A program made the position numbers and the translations under genes. Below the pieces are notes generated by a model, which was not told the DNA's origin, made no database searches, and saw only the letters and a program-made list of their open reading frames with translations. Below, in pieces: positions 9,474 through 22,004 of a stretch of 64,000 bases of DNA (position 1 is its first letter; each line of letters opens with the position of its first letter). Origin of the DNA: Pseudoalteromonas piscicida (lineage in GTDB: Bacteria > Pseudomonadota > Gammaproteobacteria > Enterobacterales > Alteromonadaceae); the NCBI RefSeq assembly GCF_002208135.1, contig NZ_CP021646.1:1409501-1473500 (forward strand), in the 5' to 3' direction.

Positions 9474-11371
9474 ATGACTGCATTGCCAATTATTGTAGGA
9501 ATGGGGGGATTAACGCCGCGGGGCGCACCTCTTTCCATCAAGGCTACAAACGTATTGTACTTGATAAGCTAAATGCTAAAGACCGACAAGAGACCTATTT
9601 GGGTCTTGCGAGTTTAATGAACTTAGTGCGTTATGAAGATGGCCAGTTGATTGACCAAAACGACCAAGCCATTCAAGAGGTGGAGATTGAATCGCGCTTT
9701 GGTGAGCAGATTTTAGCGGGCACATTGATCCGTAAAATTGAAAAAAACCATTTTGATGTAGATGCGACCCCTTGGCAGCAAAAGCTCACAATGAAGGCAA
9801 ATGATGACAGCAAGATAGTATTCAGTTGTCGTAAGCGTGATTTACCAGAGCCTGTGCCCGCTAGTTGGCAACTCGTTGAACTTGATCCAAAAACGGTCGA
9901 AGTGACGATTGCGGATCAAGTGGAAGTTAAGCACGATAGCTATAGAGACAACCCAATTAAAGCCGCGGGGCAATTACCGACGGGCTTTGAACCGTCACTG
10001 ATGTACAACAGTCGTTACCAACCACGCGGCCTGCAGGCGACGATTTTTGCTGCAACAGACGCTATCCGCTCAACGGGTCTGGAGTGGGACAAGGTGATGA
10101 ACAGCGTACGACCTGATCAAATCGGCACTTATTCTGCATCTGTTGCTGGACAAATGAATGATGAGGGTTTAGGTGGATTAGTGCGTAGTCGTTTACGGGG
10201 CGATCGCGTAAGCACCAAGCAGCTGGCGCTGGGACTCAACACCATGTCCACTGACTTTATCAATGCCTATGTTACTGGGAGCGTAGGCACAACGTTTACG
10301 ACATCGGGGGCGTGCGCTACTTTTCTATATAACCTTCGCGCTGCAGTGAATGACATTCAGGCTGGTCGCACTCGTGTGGCGATTGTAGCTAGTGTTGAGT
10401 GTGCTATTACACCAGAGATAATCGAAGGCTTTGGCAATATGGGCGCGCTCGCAAATGAAGAAGGCTTACGTAAACTCGATGGCACTGAAAGTGTAGATTA
10501 TCGCAAAACAAGTCGCCCTTTTGGTGAAAACTGTGGCTTTACGATTGGTGAAGGTGCACAAGTGGCGATTTTGATGGATGATGCTTTAGCGCTTGAACTT
10601 GGCGCACAGATCATGGGCTCGGTTGCTGATGTATATGTCAACGCTGATGGCGTGAAAAAGTCGATTACGGCACCTGGACCTGGTAACTACATTACCATGG
10701 CAAAATCGGTTGCGCTGGCTCAGCAAATCGCTGGCAAAGAGGCTTTGGTAAAACGCAGCTTTATTTTGGCACATGGTTCAAGTACACCACAAAACCGGGT
10801 TACTGAGTCGCTTATCTACCACAAAATCGCAGAAACCTTTGCGATTAATGGTTGGAAAGTGGCGGCGCCAAAAGCCTATGTTGGTCATACTATCGCACCG
10901 GCGTCCGGCGATCAGCTAGCGATGGCACTTGGGGTGTTTGAATACAATATTATGCCAGGGATCACCACAATCAATGCAGTAGCAGGGGATGTTCACGCGG
11001 AGCATTTGGATATTCGCACTGAGCATTATGAGTGTGACCCAATGGATATCGCTTTTATTAATTCAAAGGGCTTTGGCGGTAACAACGCAACGGCAACAGT
11101 ATTTTCTCCGAAGCTCACGAAGCAGCTACTAAGCAAACGTTATAGCCAAGCTGAATTTGCACACTATGAGCAACAACTTGCGATTACAACACAAAGACAA
11201 ATTGCATATCAGCAAGCGGCCGATTATGGTCAGTACGAACTCATTTACCGTTTTGGCAATGGCATGATTGATGAGTCTGAATTGAATTTAAGTCAACAAG
11301 AGTTAGCCATTCCAGGGTTCGAGCAAAGCATACAGCTTTGTCCGACGAATCCATACGGCGATTTAATCTGA
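9474..11371 (+). CDS. fabY: FabY-type beta-ketoacyl synthase, frame broken near the start
   Basis: Reading from ATG 9474 (AGGA upstream) gives MTALPIIVGMGG and then stops after 32 codons. In the -1 frame from the G6 tract at 9503-9508 it continues INAAGRTSFHQGYKRIVLDK and stays open to 11371. The restored protein is about 632 residues, the size of Pseudomonas FabY (about 634). Thiolase-fold landmarks: active-site Cys in TTSGACATFLYN, His in LAHGSSTPQN, His in KAYVGHTIAP. FabY condenses acetyl-CoA with malonyl-ACP to start fatty-acid synthesis. A TTG at 9599 in the main frame is unlikely as the real start because homologous N-terminal residues lie before it. Whether the shift is error, slippage or programmed is discussed under findings. 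Confidence 0.85.
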
Positions 11372-11388
11372 TGATTTGATGTAAAGAA

Positions 11389-11523
11389 TAGGGCCTGTTG
11401 CCCTTTGCTGTTTGATTTTTGTTCTTCTGACTCACATAGAACAACTATGCTACGCAGGCTCTGCCTTGTATAAATACCAATCAAACTGCTGCAAAAACAA
11501 ACTTGAAAGATAAACAGGCCCTA
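11389..11523. repeat. 135-bp inverted-repeat element (MITE-like)
   Basis: Ends are perfect 11-base inverted repeats, TAGGGCCTGTT at 11389-11399 and AACAGGCCCTA at 11513-11523. Looser inverted similarity extends about 20 bases further in (CTTTGCTGTTTGATTTTTG against CTTTCAAGTTTGTTTTTGC). No coding capacity. Single copies of the end motif (ACAGGCCCTAG) occur at 7175-7185 and 8348-8358. It sits in the fabY 3' intergenic region ahead of the terminator. Confidence 0.65.
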
Positions 11524-11536
11524 ATGTTAAGCAAGC

Positions 11537-11565
11537 AAGGCGTACAGGGAGTACGCCTTTTTTAT
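11537..11565 (+). terminator. Terminator after fabY
   Basis: Stem GGCGTAC/GTACGCC with loop AGGGA followed by a run of T (11558-11563). Also a possible end for the convergent fghA transcript. Confidence 0.85.
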
Positions 11566-11604
11566 TTTTAACTTAATGCTCAAATGCGCAAGCGGTAGTC
11601 AAAC

Positions 11605-12447
11605 TCATCTCATATATCTAGCATGAAACTCAAGGTGATTTTCAATAAAAGTTGAGATAAAGAAATAGCTGTGATCATAACCGTCATGCATGTTTAGCGT
11701 GATAGGGTAATCTGCTTTTTCAGCTGCTTGTTCGAATAACCAAGGTTTTAGCTGCTCGTCTAAGAACTGGTCACTTGAACCTTGATCAATGCGTATCGGA
11801 CGTTTTGTTGGACTAGCATAGCTCAACAATAATTCTGTTGCGTCGTACTGTTGCCAGTGCTGTTTGTCGTCGCCTAAATATCCTGTTAGCGCTTTTTGAC
11901 CCCAGGGGCAGTTACATGGGCTCACGATTGGACTAAACGCTGAGATACTCGTATAGGCGTCAGGGTTTCTAAGCCCAATAACTAACGCACCATGTCCACC
12001 CATGGAGTGACCACTAATGGCTTTTTGCGAGCTAACAGGGAAGTGCGCTTCGATTAATTGAGGCAGCTCTTCTGTCACATAGTCATACATTTGATAATGT
12101 TGACTATATGGCGCCTGTGTCGAATTGACGTAAAATCCCGCACCGAGACCAAAGTCATAGGCGCCATTTTCGTCATCTGCAACGCCTTCTCCTCGCGGGC
12201 TTGTATCTGGTGCGACAATAGCGATGCCAAGCTCGTTAGCTTTTTTAAACGCGCCTGCTTTTTGCATGAAGTTTTCATCGCTGCAGGTTAGCCCTGAGAG
12301 CCAATATAAAACAGGGACTTGTTGTCCCTCATTGACGACTTCAGGTAAAAAAATGGCGAAGGTCATTTCACACTGCGTCGATTGGCTGGTATGTTTGTAG
12401 CGCTTATGCCAACCGCCAGATACTTTGTTGCTGGAAATCAGTTCCAT
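11605..12447 (-). CDS. fghA: S-formylglutathione hydrolase
   Basis: 280-residue esterase D family protein hydrolysing S-formylglutathione to formate and glutathione, the second step of glutathione-dependent formaldehyde oxidation. Catalytic Ser in GHSMGGHGAL, Asp in DQGSSDQFLD and His in GYDHSYFF are all present, as is the N-terminal VPVLYWLSGLTCSDENF oxyanion region. ATG 12447 is chosen over an adjacent upstream TTG because GGAGAA sits five bases before it. Follows frmA by 56 bases on the same strand, so the two form one operon. Confidence 0.96.
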   Translation of the reverse strand: MELISSNKVSGGWHKRYKHTSQSTQCEMTFAIFLPEVVNEGQQVPVLYWLSGLTCSDENFMQKAGAFKKANELGIAIVAPDTSPRGEGVADDENGAYDFGLGAGFYVNSTQAPYSQHYQMYDYVTEELPQLIEAHFPVSSQKAISGHSMGGHGALVIGLRNPDAYTSISAFSPIVSPCNCPWGQKALTGYLGDDKQHWQQYDATELLLSYASPTKRPIRIDQGSSDQFLDEQLKPWLFEQAAEKADYPITLNMHDGYDHSYFFISTFIENHLEFHARYMR

Positions 12448-12503
12448 CAAGTTCTCCTTAATTAAGCGAAATAGGACGCAACCTGTGCGTCCTTGAGCGG
12501 GTA

Positions 12504-14582
<2,079 letters not shown>

Positions 14583-14596
<14 letters not shown>

Positions 14597-16241
14597 CCAT
14601 AGTATCTATAGCTTGACTGAGTGCTATCTCGCGACTATCACAAAATGCACGATCGCCTAGACGGTCGTGAATATTTAAGCGCTTGAGCTTATCTGTGGTC
14701 TCCAAATTTGGTGAATAGATAAACACGCTACAGTTAGCATCAAGCGCATCTGTAATCGCGTTTTCAATGGCCAAGCCCACGGTGACATCAATCATAGCAA
14801 CGTCGCTTAAATCTAATACCATGGCTTTGTATTCACTAATCTTGCGGTGTTGTCTTGCGATTGCTTTTGAGACGCTAAAAATCATTGGCCCAGAAAGATA
14901 AAAGAATAATAACTTGCCGTTGGCTTTATCTAACAGCTCGCTTTCTTTTTTCGTAAGTGGTACGTCTTCATCACTATCGCTGTCGCTAATGGCTTTAACG
15001 TGATTAGCTTGTACTCGGCTTAATCTCTCTATGATCATCACATTAGAGATAAATACGCCAAGGCCCACAGCAACAATAAGGTCAACAAAAACGGTAAGTA
15101 GCATTACACCATACATAATCGCCATTTGACTGACACTAAGCTTATGAGCACGCTGGATAAAACTCCAATCCAAAATATTAAAACCAACATACACCGCAAT
15201 TCCGGCAAGCACCGCCATTGGGATAGGCTCGGTCAGACTGCCCGCGATAAAGACCACGGCCATTAAAATAAGTGCCCTAAATATGCCAGCAATTGGCGAG
15301 CGCGCACCTACTTGAATGTTGACCACAGTGCCCATGGTTGCGCCAGCACCTGGCAGTGCACCAAAAAGGCCAGCTATCATATTGGCAATACCTTGGCCTC
15401 TGAGCTCTTTATCAGAATCATGCTCTGTTCGCGTCAAACTGTCGGCTATTACTGCAGTGAGCAATGTATCTATACAACCTAACGTACCGAGCACCAGTGC
15501 GTCGATAAGCATTTCAACTAACAGCTCTGGTGATAACACGGGAAAGACAAGACTCGGCAGACCACTTGGAATTTCACCGATGCGACGGATACTATCAGTA
15601 TCAAAAATAATGATTGAAAGCAGTGTAACTGCGACGAGTGCGACCAGTTGAGCGGGGACGTACTGGCGCCACTTACTTGGCATCTTGAATAAGATTGCAA
15701 GCGTGATCACCCCGAGAAACAACTCAGAAAAGTGTAAGTCCATCAGCAGGTTGGGCAAGTTAGACAAGGTTCCAACAACGCCGCCTGCGGGCGCTTGATG
15801 TCCAAGTAAAGGGGCAAGTTGCAGGATAATTAGGATTACACCAATACCAGACATAAATCCGGAGATAACGCTGTAAGGCATCAAGGTAACGTACTTACCT
15901 AACTTGAGCGTACCCAGTAAAACTTGAAAAGCACCTGCCATCATGACAACAGTAAAGCCCATAGCAAGCCCATTTTCAGGATACTTGCTCATCATGGCGG
16001 TGAGTACTGCTGTCATGATAACAGTCATTGGGCCGGTCGGTTCAGAAATGAGGGAGGTTGAACCACCGAATAGGGCGGCAAATAAGCCAACTAGAATTGC
16101 GCCCCACATCCCAGCTTCTGCGCCAGCGCCGGAGGCAACGCCAAAAGCGAGTGCGAGTGGTAAAGAAATAATTGCAGTGGTAACACCACCGAATAGGTCA
16201 CCTTTTAAAGAGGCGTTTTTAAATCTCTTAAGTGTGATCAT
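14583..16241 (-). CDS. SulP-family anion transporter with STAS domain
   Basis: About 552 residues. N-terminal transport domain with 10 or more membrane helices, including the SulP signature region LPLALAFGVASGAGAEAGMWGAI and ALPGAGATMGTVVNIQVGARS, followed by a C-terminal STAS domain (AMVLDLSDVAMIDVTVGLAIENAI). Members carry sulfate, bicarbonate or other anions; the substrate cannot be read from the sequence. ATG 16241 is chosen over an upstream TTG (16262); neither has a clear ribosome binding site. Tail-to-tail with the LysR gene. Confidence 0.9.
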
Positions 16242-16349
16242 ACTTTTGACTTTAACGATCAAAGAATTGACGGCATTCTACTGATAAATAGCATGGAGTG
16301 CTACGAAGGACTGGTATTACCATTTGCCTACTCAGTAAAATTCGGACAC

Positions 16350-16379
16350 AAAAAAGCCAGTCTAAATAGACTGGCTTTT
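16350..16379 (-). terminator. Terminator after rne
   Basis: Stem AGCCAGTCTA/TAGACTGGCT, ten base pairs with a very short loop, flanked by A and T runs so that on the minus strand it ends in TTTTTT. Eleven bases beyond the rne stop; can also end the sulP side. Confidence 0.85.
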
Positions 16380-16389
16380 CAATTACTGC

Positions 16390-19300
16390 TTAGTCAACCT
16401 GAGCAGGAGAGGCCATGTCGGCGCTTGCTCTGCCTGTTGGTGACTTAGAGCCAACACCCAAGCCGCTATTAGCTACTGTCGGGCGTTGCTCATGTGGCAT
16501 TGCAGATGGTGTTTCGACAACCACATCCTCAATTACACTTTGTGCTTTCGTCATCGGCGCGGCAGCTGCTTGGTTGAAGCGTACTCGGCTTTCTACTGAG
16601 TTGCCGTTTGCTGCTTGTTGAGTAGGCGCTTCAATGGTGTCAGCGACAAGCGTCTCTTCAGGTGAAGATTCAGCGACTACTTCAGTTTCTGCTGTTGTTT
16701 CGACGACTGGCTCCTGTACTTCTGGTGTTGCCTTAGCTCCAGAAGCCTGAGTTTCTTCCACAACTGCAGTTTCAGTTTCAGCTTCATCTTCAGCTTTCGC
16801 CGTTTCCACTTGTTCAGTATCTACTGTGTCAGCGATTGGCTCAGCTTTAACTACTTTTGCTTCTTCTGGCTGCGCAGCTTCTACCTCTTCTGCGACTACT
16901 TTGTCAGCGCTTGCGGATGTTTCAGGCTGTGCAGCTTGTTGCAATGGCGCTTCAGCAGTGGTTGTCTCTACTTCTTTTACAGGTTCCACTTCTTGCGCTT
17001 CATTTTCGTCAATTGGTGCTTCGGCTGGTTTAGCTTCGACATGTTGCTCTGCGTCAGCTTGCGTCTCAGAAACGGTCGCTTCTTCTACTGCTGCAGGTGC
17101 ACTGTCTTCAGTTACCGTTTCAGGTGATGATTGAGTATCAACTGCACTTGCTGCTTGCTGTACTTCTTCTTGAACTTCACTGTCAAAAGAAGATTTCGCT
17201 TTTAGCTCAGCTTCGTACTCAGCTGCTGCTTGATCTGCAACGGGTATAAATGCTGCAGCTTGACCTTTTTCAGGCGTATCCTGACGACGGCGACGTTGAC
17301 CTGCCGCTCTCAGGTGACGCGGAGAACGTCGAGAGCGCGTACGGCCTTCTTTATTTTCGTCATCACTTTGCGACTCTGAAAGTTCAGCAGATAGTACCTC
17401 GGTAACATCATTTTGCTCGTGGCGCTCAACGTTAGTTGCTTCTTGCTGCTCAGTTTGCGTGTGTACTTCAGCTTGCTCAGAACGTGACGCTGCTTGTTCG
17501 TTAGCCGTTGACGCTTTCTCTGACTTATCAGCAACAGGTCTCGCTTTTCTCTGCCTTGGCTTGTGTTCAGCTTTAGGCTCAGACGCCGTTTGCGTTGGTT
17601 GCTCAAGCGGCTTCGCTTCTACTTTCACTTCTTCAGCACTAGTTTGCTCTGAAGTGTTGGTATCCTGTGCATCGGTTTCTTCCACACGTACTTTCTTGCG
17701 AAGATTTCGTCTTTGTCTGCGTGGTTTTACTTTCGCTTCCTTAACTGGAACGTCGTTAGCCTCGACCGTCTCGACGTTATCGTTCACAGGTTCCTTAACC
17801 GGACGGTTTACTTTGTCCTGATCTTGGCGTTTTCTGTTATTTGGACGACGGCGTTTGCGGTTATCACCACGTTGCTCGTTACTATTATTTTCGTCTTTCG
17901 ATTCAACAGCTGTTTCTTTTTGCTGATCGTTACGACGGCGGTTATTGTTACGACGACGGTTGTTATTATTGCGACGGCGATTGTCACGGTTGTTATCGCG
18001 TGATGATTTATCTTCAGAAGATTTGTTTTCTTCTTGTTTATCACTGTCGCTGTCACTAGCAAACAGGTTCTTGAACCATTGACCAATCTTCTCAAGCAGG
18101 CTGGTGCCGTTTTGAGCAGGTTTTGCTTGCGGCTTACGTGCTTGAGGTTTTGCAGTTTGAGTCGAGGCTGGAGCAGGTGCAGGTGCAGGTGCAGGCGCCG
18201 GTGCATCAGGCATGACGACACCTTTTAACACGGGCTCTTCTTTCACAATTGCTTGAGCTCGAGCGATTTCAACTAATTCCGGCTCTGGCGCGGTGATCTG
18301 TTCATAGCTTGCCGCTTCTGTTGTTTCATCTTTACGCAACCTAACCACCTCGTAGTGCGGTGTTTCTAGGTGTTGGTTAGGGATGATAACAACGTGGCAC
18401 TCGTGGCGCTTTTCAATGCGTTGCACAGAACGACGCTTTTCATTTAACAAGTAAGCACCAACAGCAACAGGCACTTGAGCGTTGACCTGGGCGGTATTGT
18501 CCTTTATCGCTTCTTCTTCGATAAGACGCAAGATAGACAAAGCAATGGATTCATTGGAGCGGATAGTGCCTTGGCCGTCACAGCGTGGGCACGTATGCTG
18601 GCTCGCTTCGCCTAAAGACGGACGCAAACGTTGACGCGACATTTCTAATAGGCCGAAACGGGAGATCTTACCTATTTGCACGCGAGCCCGGTCAGTACGA
18701 ACGGCTTCTTTCAAGCGGTTCTCTACTTCACGCTGATGACGAGGTGGAGTCATATCGATAAAGTCGATAACGATTAAGCCACCTAAGTCACGCAAACGTA
18801 ATTGACGTGCAATCTCGTCAGCTGCTTCTAAGTTAGTATTCAGCGCCGTCTCTTCGATATCGCCACCTTTCGTCGCTTTTGACGAGTTGATATCGATAGA
18901 AGTGAGCGCTTCTGTTGGATCAATAACGATAGAGCCACCTGAAGGCAAACGCACTTCACGCTGGAACGCTGACTCAATCTGACTCTCAATTTGATAATGT
19001 GTAAATAACGGCACATCATTTTGATAAAGCTTCACGCGATTAATGAAGTCTGGACGGAAACGCTCAATATGCGCCTTCGCTTCTTCAAAAACACGAGGCT
19101 TATCTATTAGGATCTCACCGATATCACGACGTAAATAATCGCGAATTGCACGGAAGATCACGTTACTTTCTTGGTGAATTAGGAAAGGTGCTTTACCACT
19201 ATTTGCCGCGTTTTGGATTGCTTCCCAATGAACGAGCAGAGCCTTAAGGTCGTAGTCAAGTTCTTCAAAAGATTTACCTACACCCGCTGTGCGCACGATA

Positions 19301-19797
19301 AGACCCATACCTTTAGGTACGCTTAAGCGGCTTAATGCTTCTTTTAGCTCAATGCGCTCATCACCTTCGATACGGCGTGAAATACCACCTGCTCTTGGGT
19401 TATTCGGCATTAATACCAAGTAGCTACCAGCAACGCTGATAAATGTTGTGAGTGCCGCGCCTTTTTGACCTCGTTCTTCCTTATCAACCTGAACGATGAC
19501 TTCTTGACCCTCTTTGATCACGTCTTTGATGTTAGGGCGACCATTGAATGTATAGCCATCTGGGAAATACGTTTTAGCGATTTCTTTTAAAGGAAGGAAT
19601 CCGTGACGCTCAGCGCCATAATCAACAAATGCGGCTTCTAGGGATGGTTCGATACGGGTAATTTTACCCTTATAGATATTGGCTTTTTTCTGTTCGTGAC
19701 CAGGGCTTTCTATGTCTAGATCGTATAGACGCTGGCCGTCAACCAGTGCCACGCGCATTTCTTCTTGCTGCGTTGCATTGATCAGCATACGTTTCAT
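16390..19797 (-). CDS. rne: Ribonuclease E
   Basis: 1135-residue endoribonuclease and degradosome scaffold. Residues 1-520 hold the catalytic half: S1 domain (residues about 37-120, [30 protein letters not shown]), the DNase-I-like domain with [11 protein letters not shown] catalytic aspartates, and the zinc-link CPRCDGQG. The C-terminal 600 residues are low complexity: an Ala-Pro repeat (about residues 530-545), Arg/Asn-rich blocks ([18 protein letters not shown]) that resemble RNA-binding ARRBS elements, then a long Glu/Ala/Val-rich acidic stretch. Long upstream leader, consistent with autoregulation known in Escherichia coli. Confidence 0.98.
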   Translation of the reverse strand: MKRMLINATQQEEMRVALVDGQRLYDLDIESPGHEQKKANIYKGKITRIEPSLEAAFVDYGAERHGFLPLKEIAKTYFPDGYTFNGRPNIKDVIKEGQEVIVQVDKEERGQKGAALTTFISVAGSYLVLMPNNPRAGGISRRIEGDERIELKEALSRLSVPKGMGLIVRTAGVGKSFEELDYDLKALLVHWEAIQNAANSGKAPFLIHQESNVIFRAIRDYLRRDIGEILIDKPRVFEEAKAHIERFRPDFINRVKLYQNDVPLFTHYQIESQIESAFQREVRLPSGGSIVIDPTEALTSIDINSSKATKGGDIEETALNTNLEAADEIARQLRLRDLGGLIVIDFIDMTPPRHQREVENRLKEAVRTDRARVQIGKISRFGLLEMSRQRLRPSLGEASQHTCPRCDGQGTIRSNESIALSILRLIEEEAIKDNTAQVNAQVPVAVGAYLLNEKRRSVQRIEKRHECHVVIIPNQHLETPHYEVVRLRKDETTEAASYEQITAPEPELVEIARAQAIVKEEPVLKGVVMPDAPAPAPAPAPAPASTQTAKPQARKPQAKPAQNGTSLLEKIGQWFKNLFASDSDSDKQEENKSSEDKSSRDNNRDNRRRNNNNRRRNNNRRRNDQQKETAVESKDENNSNEQRGDNRKRRRPNNRKRQDQDKVNRPVKEPVNDNVETVEANDVPVKEAKVKPRRQRRNLRKKVRVEETDAQDTNTSEQTSAEEVKVEAKPLEQPTQTASEPKAEHKPRQRKARPVADKSEKASTANEQAASRSEQAEVHTQTEQQEATNVERHEQNDVTEVLSAELSESQSDDENKEGRTRSRRSPRHLRAAGQRRRRQDTPEKGQAAAFIPVADQAAAEYEAELKAKSSFDSEVQEEVQQAASAVDTQSSPETVTEDSAPAAVEEATVSETQADAEQHVEAKPAEAPIDENEAQEVEPVKEVETTTAEAPLQQAAQPETSASADKVVAEEVEAAQPEEAKVVKAEPIADTVDTEQVETAKAEDEAETETAVVEETQASGAKATPEVQEPVVETTAETEVVAESSPEETLVADTIEAPTQQAANGNSVESRVRFNQAAAAPMTKAQSVIEDVVVETPSAMPHEQRPTVANSGLGVGSKSPTGRASADMASPAQVD

Positions 19798-20407
19798 ATT
19801 GTAATTCTCTACTTAATTATTTACAGCGCCTGATACATCTTGCCAGCGACAGCGTGCTACGCCTTGGATGTTCCTATTAAATGATGCAGTCTCACGACTG
19901 GGGGAAAGGGAACATATTCACAGTTTCCGCTTTAAATCAGGGTAAAATCACTGATCCATCGTTCGCTTCTTGCACGTTTATTCGTTTCACAAAGTAGTCA
20001 TGCACGGAGTAAGTTGAGCTTGGTTTGCCAAGCTTGGCTATCACCATCTGTTGACTTGTTTGCTTTGTGGTTATTCACGAGTTGCGGCCTGCTATGCACG
20101 GGTATTACTGCAACTGTGGTAAACGTATCAGACAAATTTTAATTTCTTGCTTTTTGGTTTTTCCGTCGTGTCCAGCCATTAAACGAAATATTACGCGCTT
20201 CGCACTGACTGTTCGCACGTGTTTATCTTAGATGCATGATAAAAGCTTTGGAAATATTAGCTCTAATCTGTATGATCTGCCATCCAAGATGTGCATCACG
20301 ACATTGTTTTTGCGATAAAAAGCACCTCGCAAAAATTCGCGGCCTGATTATCCCACTAATAATGTCGAGATAGCAACTAAATTATTACTCAAATCAGTGA
20401 TTAGGCA
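19798..20407. promoter_or_regulatory. 610-bp intergenic region holding the rne and rluC leaders
   Basis: No convincing open reading frame or tRNA. It must contain divergent promoters for rne (minus) and rluC (plus). A perfect seven-pair hairpin, AGCTTGG-TTTG-CCAAGCT, lies at 20017-20034 and would be in the rne 5' leader. In enterobacteria a long structured rne 5' UTR mediates autoregulation by RNase E; the same role here is inferred from length and position. Confidence 0.45.
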
Positions 20408-21358
20408 ATGTCAGAGAAACCCGCATTACAAGTTAGCTTTGTTACCGTGACGGAAGACCAAGAAGGTCAAAGGATCGATAACTTTTTAATTACGCATTTA
20501 AAAGGGGTGCCAAAAAGCGCCGTATATAAAATTCTTCGTAAAGGGGAAGTGCGCGTAAACAAAAAGCGGGTGAAGCCTGTATACAAACTACAAATCAATG
20601 ATGAAATCCGTGTTCCACCTGTGCGTGTTGCGGAGAAAACAGAGTTTGTGCCTAAAAACCTAGATAAAGTCGCAAATCTAGAAGATGCCATTCTTTATGA
20701 AGATAAGTATCTGATAGTTATAAATAAGCCAGCCGGTATGGCGGTACATGGTGGCAGTGGATTAAGCTATGGTTTAATTGAGGCATTAAGAGCATTACGC
20801 CCACAAGAGCAAAGCTTGGAACTGGTTCACCGGTTGGACCGTGACACATCTGGGTGTTTGTTGATTTCAAAGCGCCGCGCTGTGCTTAAAGGTCTTCATG
20901 AGCAGTTAAGAGAAAAGACTATGGAGAAGAATTACCTTGCGCTGGTTTCAGGGCAATGGGATGCCAAACATAAAAATGTCACTGAGCCGCTGCGTAAAAA
21001 TACCTTAAAGTCAGGTGAGCGAGTGGTACGAGTGGATCATGAGCAAGGCAAGCCGTCTCATACTCGTTTTAGAGTTGTTGAGCGTTTTGAGCTAGCTACT
21101 TTAGTGCAAGCGTCGCCGGTAACGGGCAGAACACACCAGATTCGAGTACATACTCAATGTAAAGGACATCCAATTGCGTGTGATGATAAGTATGGCGATC
21201 AGGTGTTTGATGCTAACATGCGCGAAGTGGGATTAAATCGGCTGTTTTTGCATGCTAAAGAGCTCAGATTTATGCACCCAAAAACCGAGACTACACACCA
21301 TGTAGAAGCGCCACTGGATGGGGCTTTGGAAGCATGCTTAGCTAAACTAAGGAAGTAA
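20408..21358 (+). CDS. rluC: 23S rRNA pseudouridine(955/2504/2580) synthase
   Basis: 316 residues. N-terminal S4 RNA-binding domain (RIDNFLITHLKGVPKSAVYKILRKGEVRVNKKR, residues 19-52) followed by the RluA-family catalytic domain with the HRLDRDTSG motif containing the catalytic aspartate and the GRTHQIRVH segment. Modifies three uridines in 23S rRNA. Divergence from rne is the conserved gammaproteobacterial arrangement. The following HAD gene starts one base after its stop. Confidence 0.96.
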   Translation: MSEKPALQVSFVTVTEDQEGQRIDNFLITHLKGVPKSAVYKILRKGEVRVNKKRVKPVYKLQINDEIRVPPVRVAEKTEFVPKNLDKVANLEDAILYEDKYLIVINKPAGMAVHGGSGLSYGLIEALRALRPQEQSLELVHRLDRDTSGCLLISKRRAVLKGLHEQLREKTMEKNYLALVSGQWDAKHKNVTEPLRKNTLKSGERVVRVDHEQGKPSHTRFRVVERFELATLVQASPVTGRTHQIRVHTQCKGHPIACDDKYGDQVFDANMREVGLNRLFLHAKELRFMHPKTETTHHVEAPLDGALEACLAKLRK

Positions 21359-21359
21359 C

Positions 21360-22004
21360 ATGCAGTATAAGTGTGTAATCTTCGACTGGGATGGTACCGT
21401 TATGGACTCCGTGCCAAAAATCGTTAATACCATTCATCAAGCCGCCGAGTCTTGTGGGATTGCACCAGTAAGTAACGAAGCGGCGAAAAGTATTATCGGC
21501 CTGTCTCTCGATAAAGCGATACTGACACTTTTTCCAAATCATGAGGACAAATTAACGTCTTTGATAGAGGCTTATAAATATATCTATAAGCATCAAGACA
21601 AAACTCCTGCACCCATATTTGAAGGCGCTGCAGCACTTTTAAAGCAATTACATGCTAATGGAATCAAAGTTGCGGTCGCAACAGGGAAAAGTCGAATAGG
21701 ACTTGACCGTCTGATGGCAGAAAGCGGGTTGACCGATATTTTCGTTACAACACGGACTGCATGTGAGGCGGAGTCTAAACCGCATCCCGATATGTTGCTT
21801 CAGATTTTGGCTGAGCTAAATGTGGAAGCTGCAGAGGCAGTCATGATAGGCGATACACAAATCGACATGAACTTGGCGAAGAATGCTGGCATTGACGCAA
21901 TCGGTGTCACTATGGGGGTTGCAACAAGAGAGCAGTTATCGCAAACGTCGGCTGCCTATATTTGCGATAACTATCAAGACTTATCTAAACTATTGTTAGC
22001 CTGA
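21360..22004 (+). CDS. HAD-superfamily IA phosphatase (Gph-like)
   Basis: 214 residues. HAD motif I DWDGTVMDS at residues 9-17, motif II around VAVATGKS, motif III lysine in ESKPHPDM and motif IV IGDTQIDMNLAKNAG, with an alpha-helical cap between motifs I and II. Resembles phosphoglycolate phosphatase and YjjG/YfbT-type enzymes; substrate not assignable. Co-transcribed with rluC, and its last nine bases overlap the convergent maf gene. Confidence 0.9.
   Translation: MQYKCVIFDWDGTVMDSVPKIVNTIHQAAESCGIAPVSNEAAKSIIGLSLDKAILTLFPNHEDKLTSLIEAYKYIYKHQDKTPAPIFEGAAALLKQLHANGIKVAVATGKSRIGLDRLMAESGLTDIFVTTRTACEAESKPHPDMLLQILAELNVEAAEAVMIGDTQIDMNLAKNAGIDAIGVTMGVATREQLSQTSAAYICDNYQDLSKLLLA

Noticed and set aside
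9599..11371. FabY as a normal protein starting at TTG 9599
   Set aside because: The conserved N-terminal INAAGRTSFHQGYKR lies before 9599 in the same frame and joins to ATG 9474 by a single-base shift.
16415..18228. Several long open frames on the opposite strand and other frames within rne
   Set aside because: They arise from the low-complexity codon composition of the RNase E tail; sequences are biased and have no starts, family motifs or spacing that fit genes.
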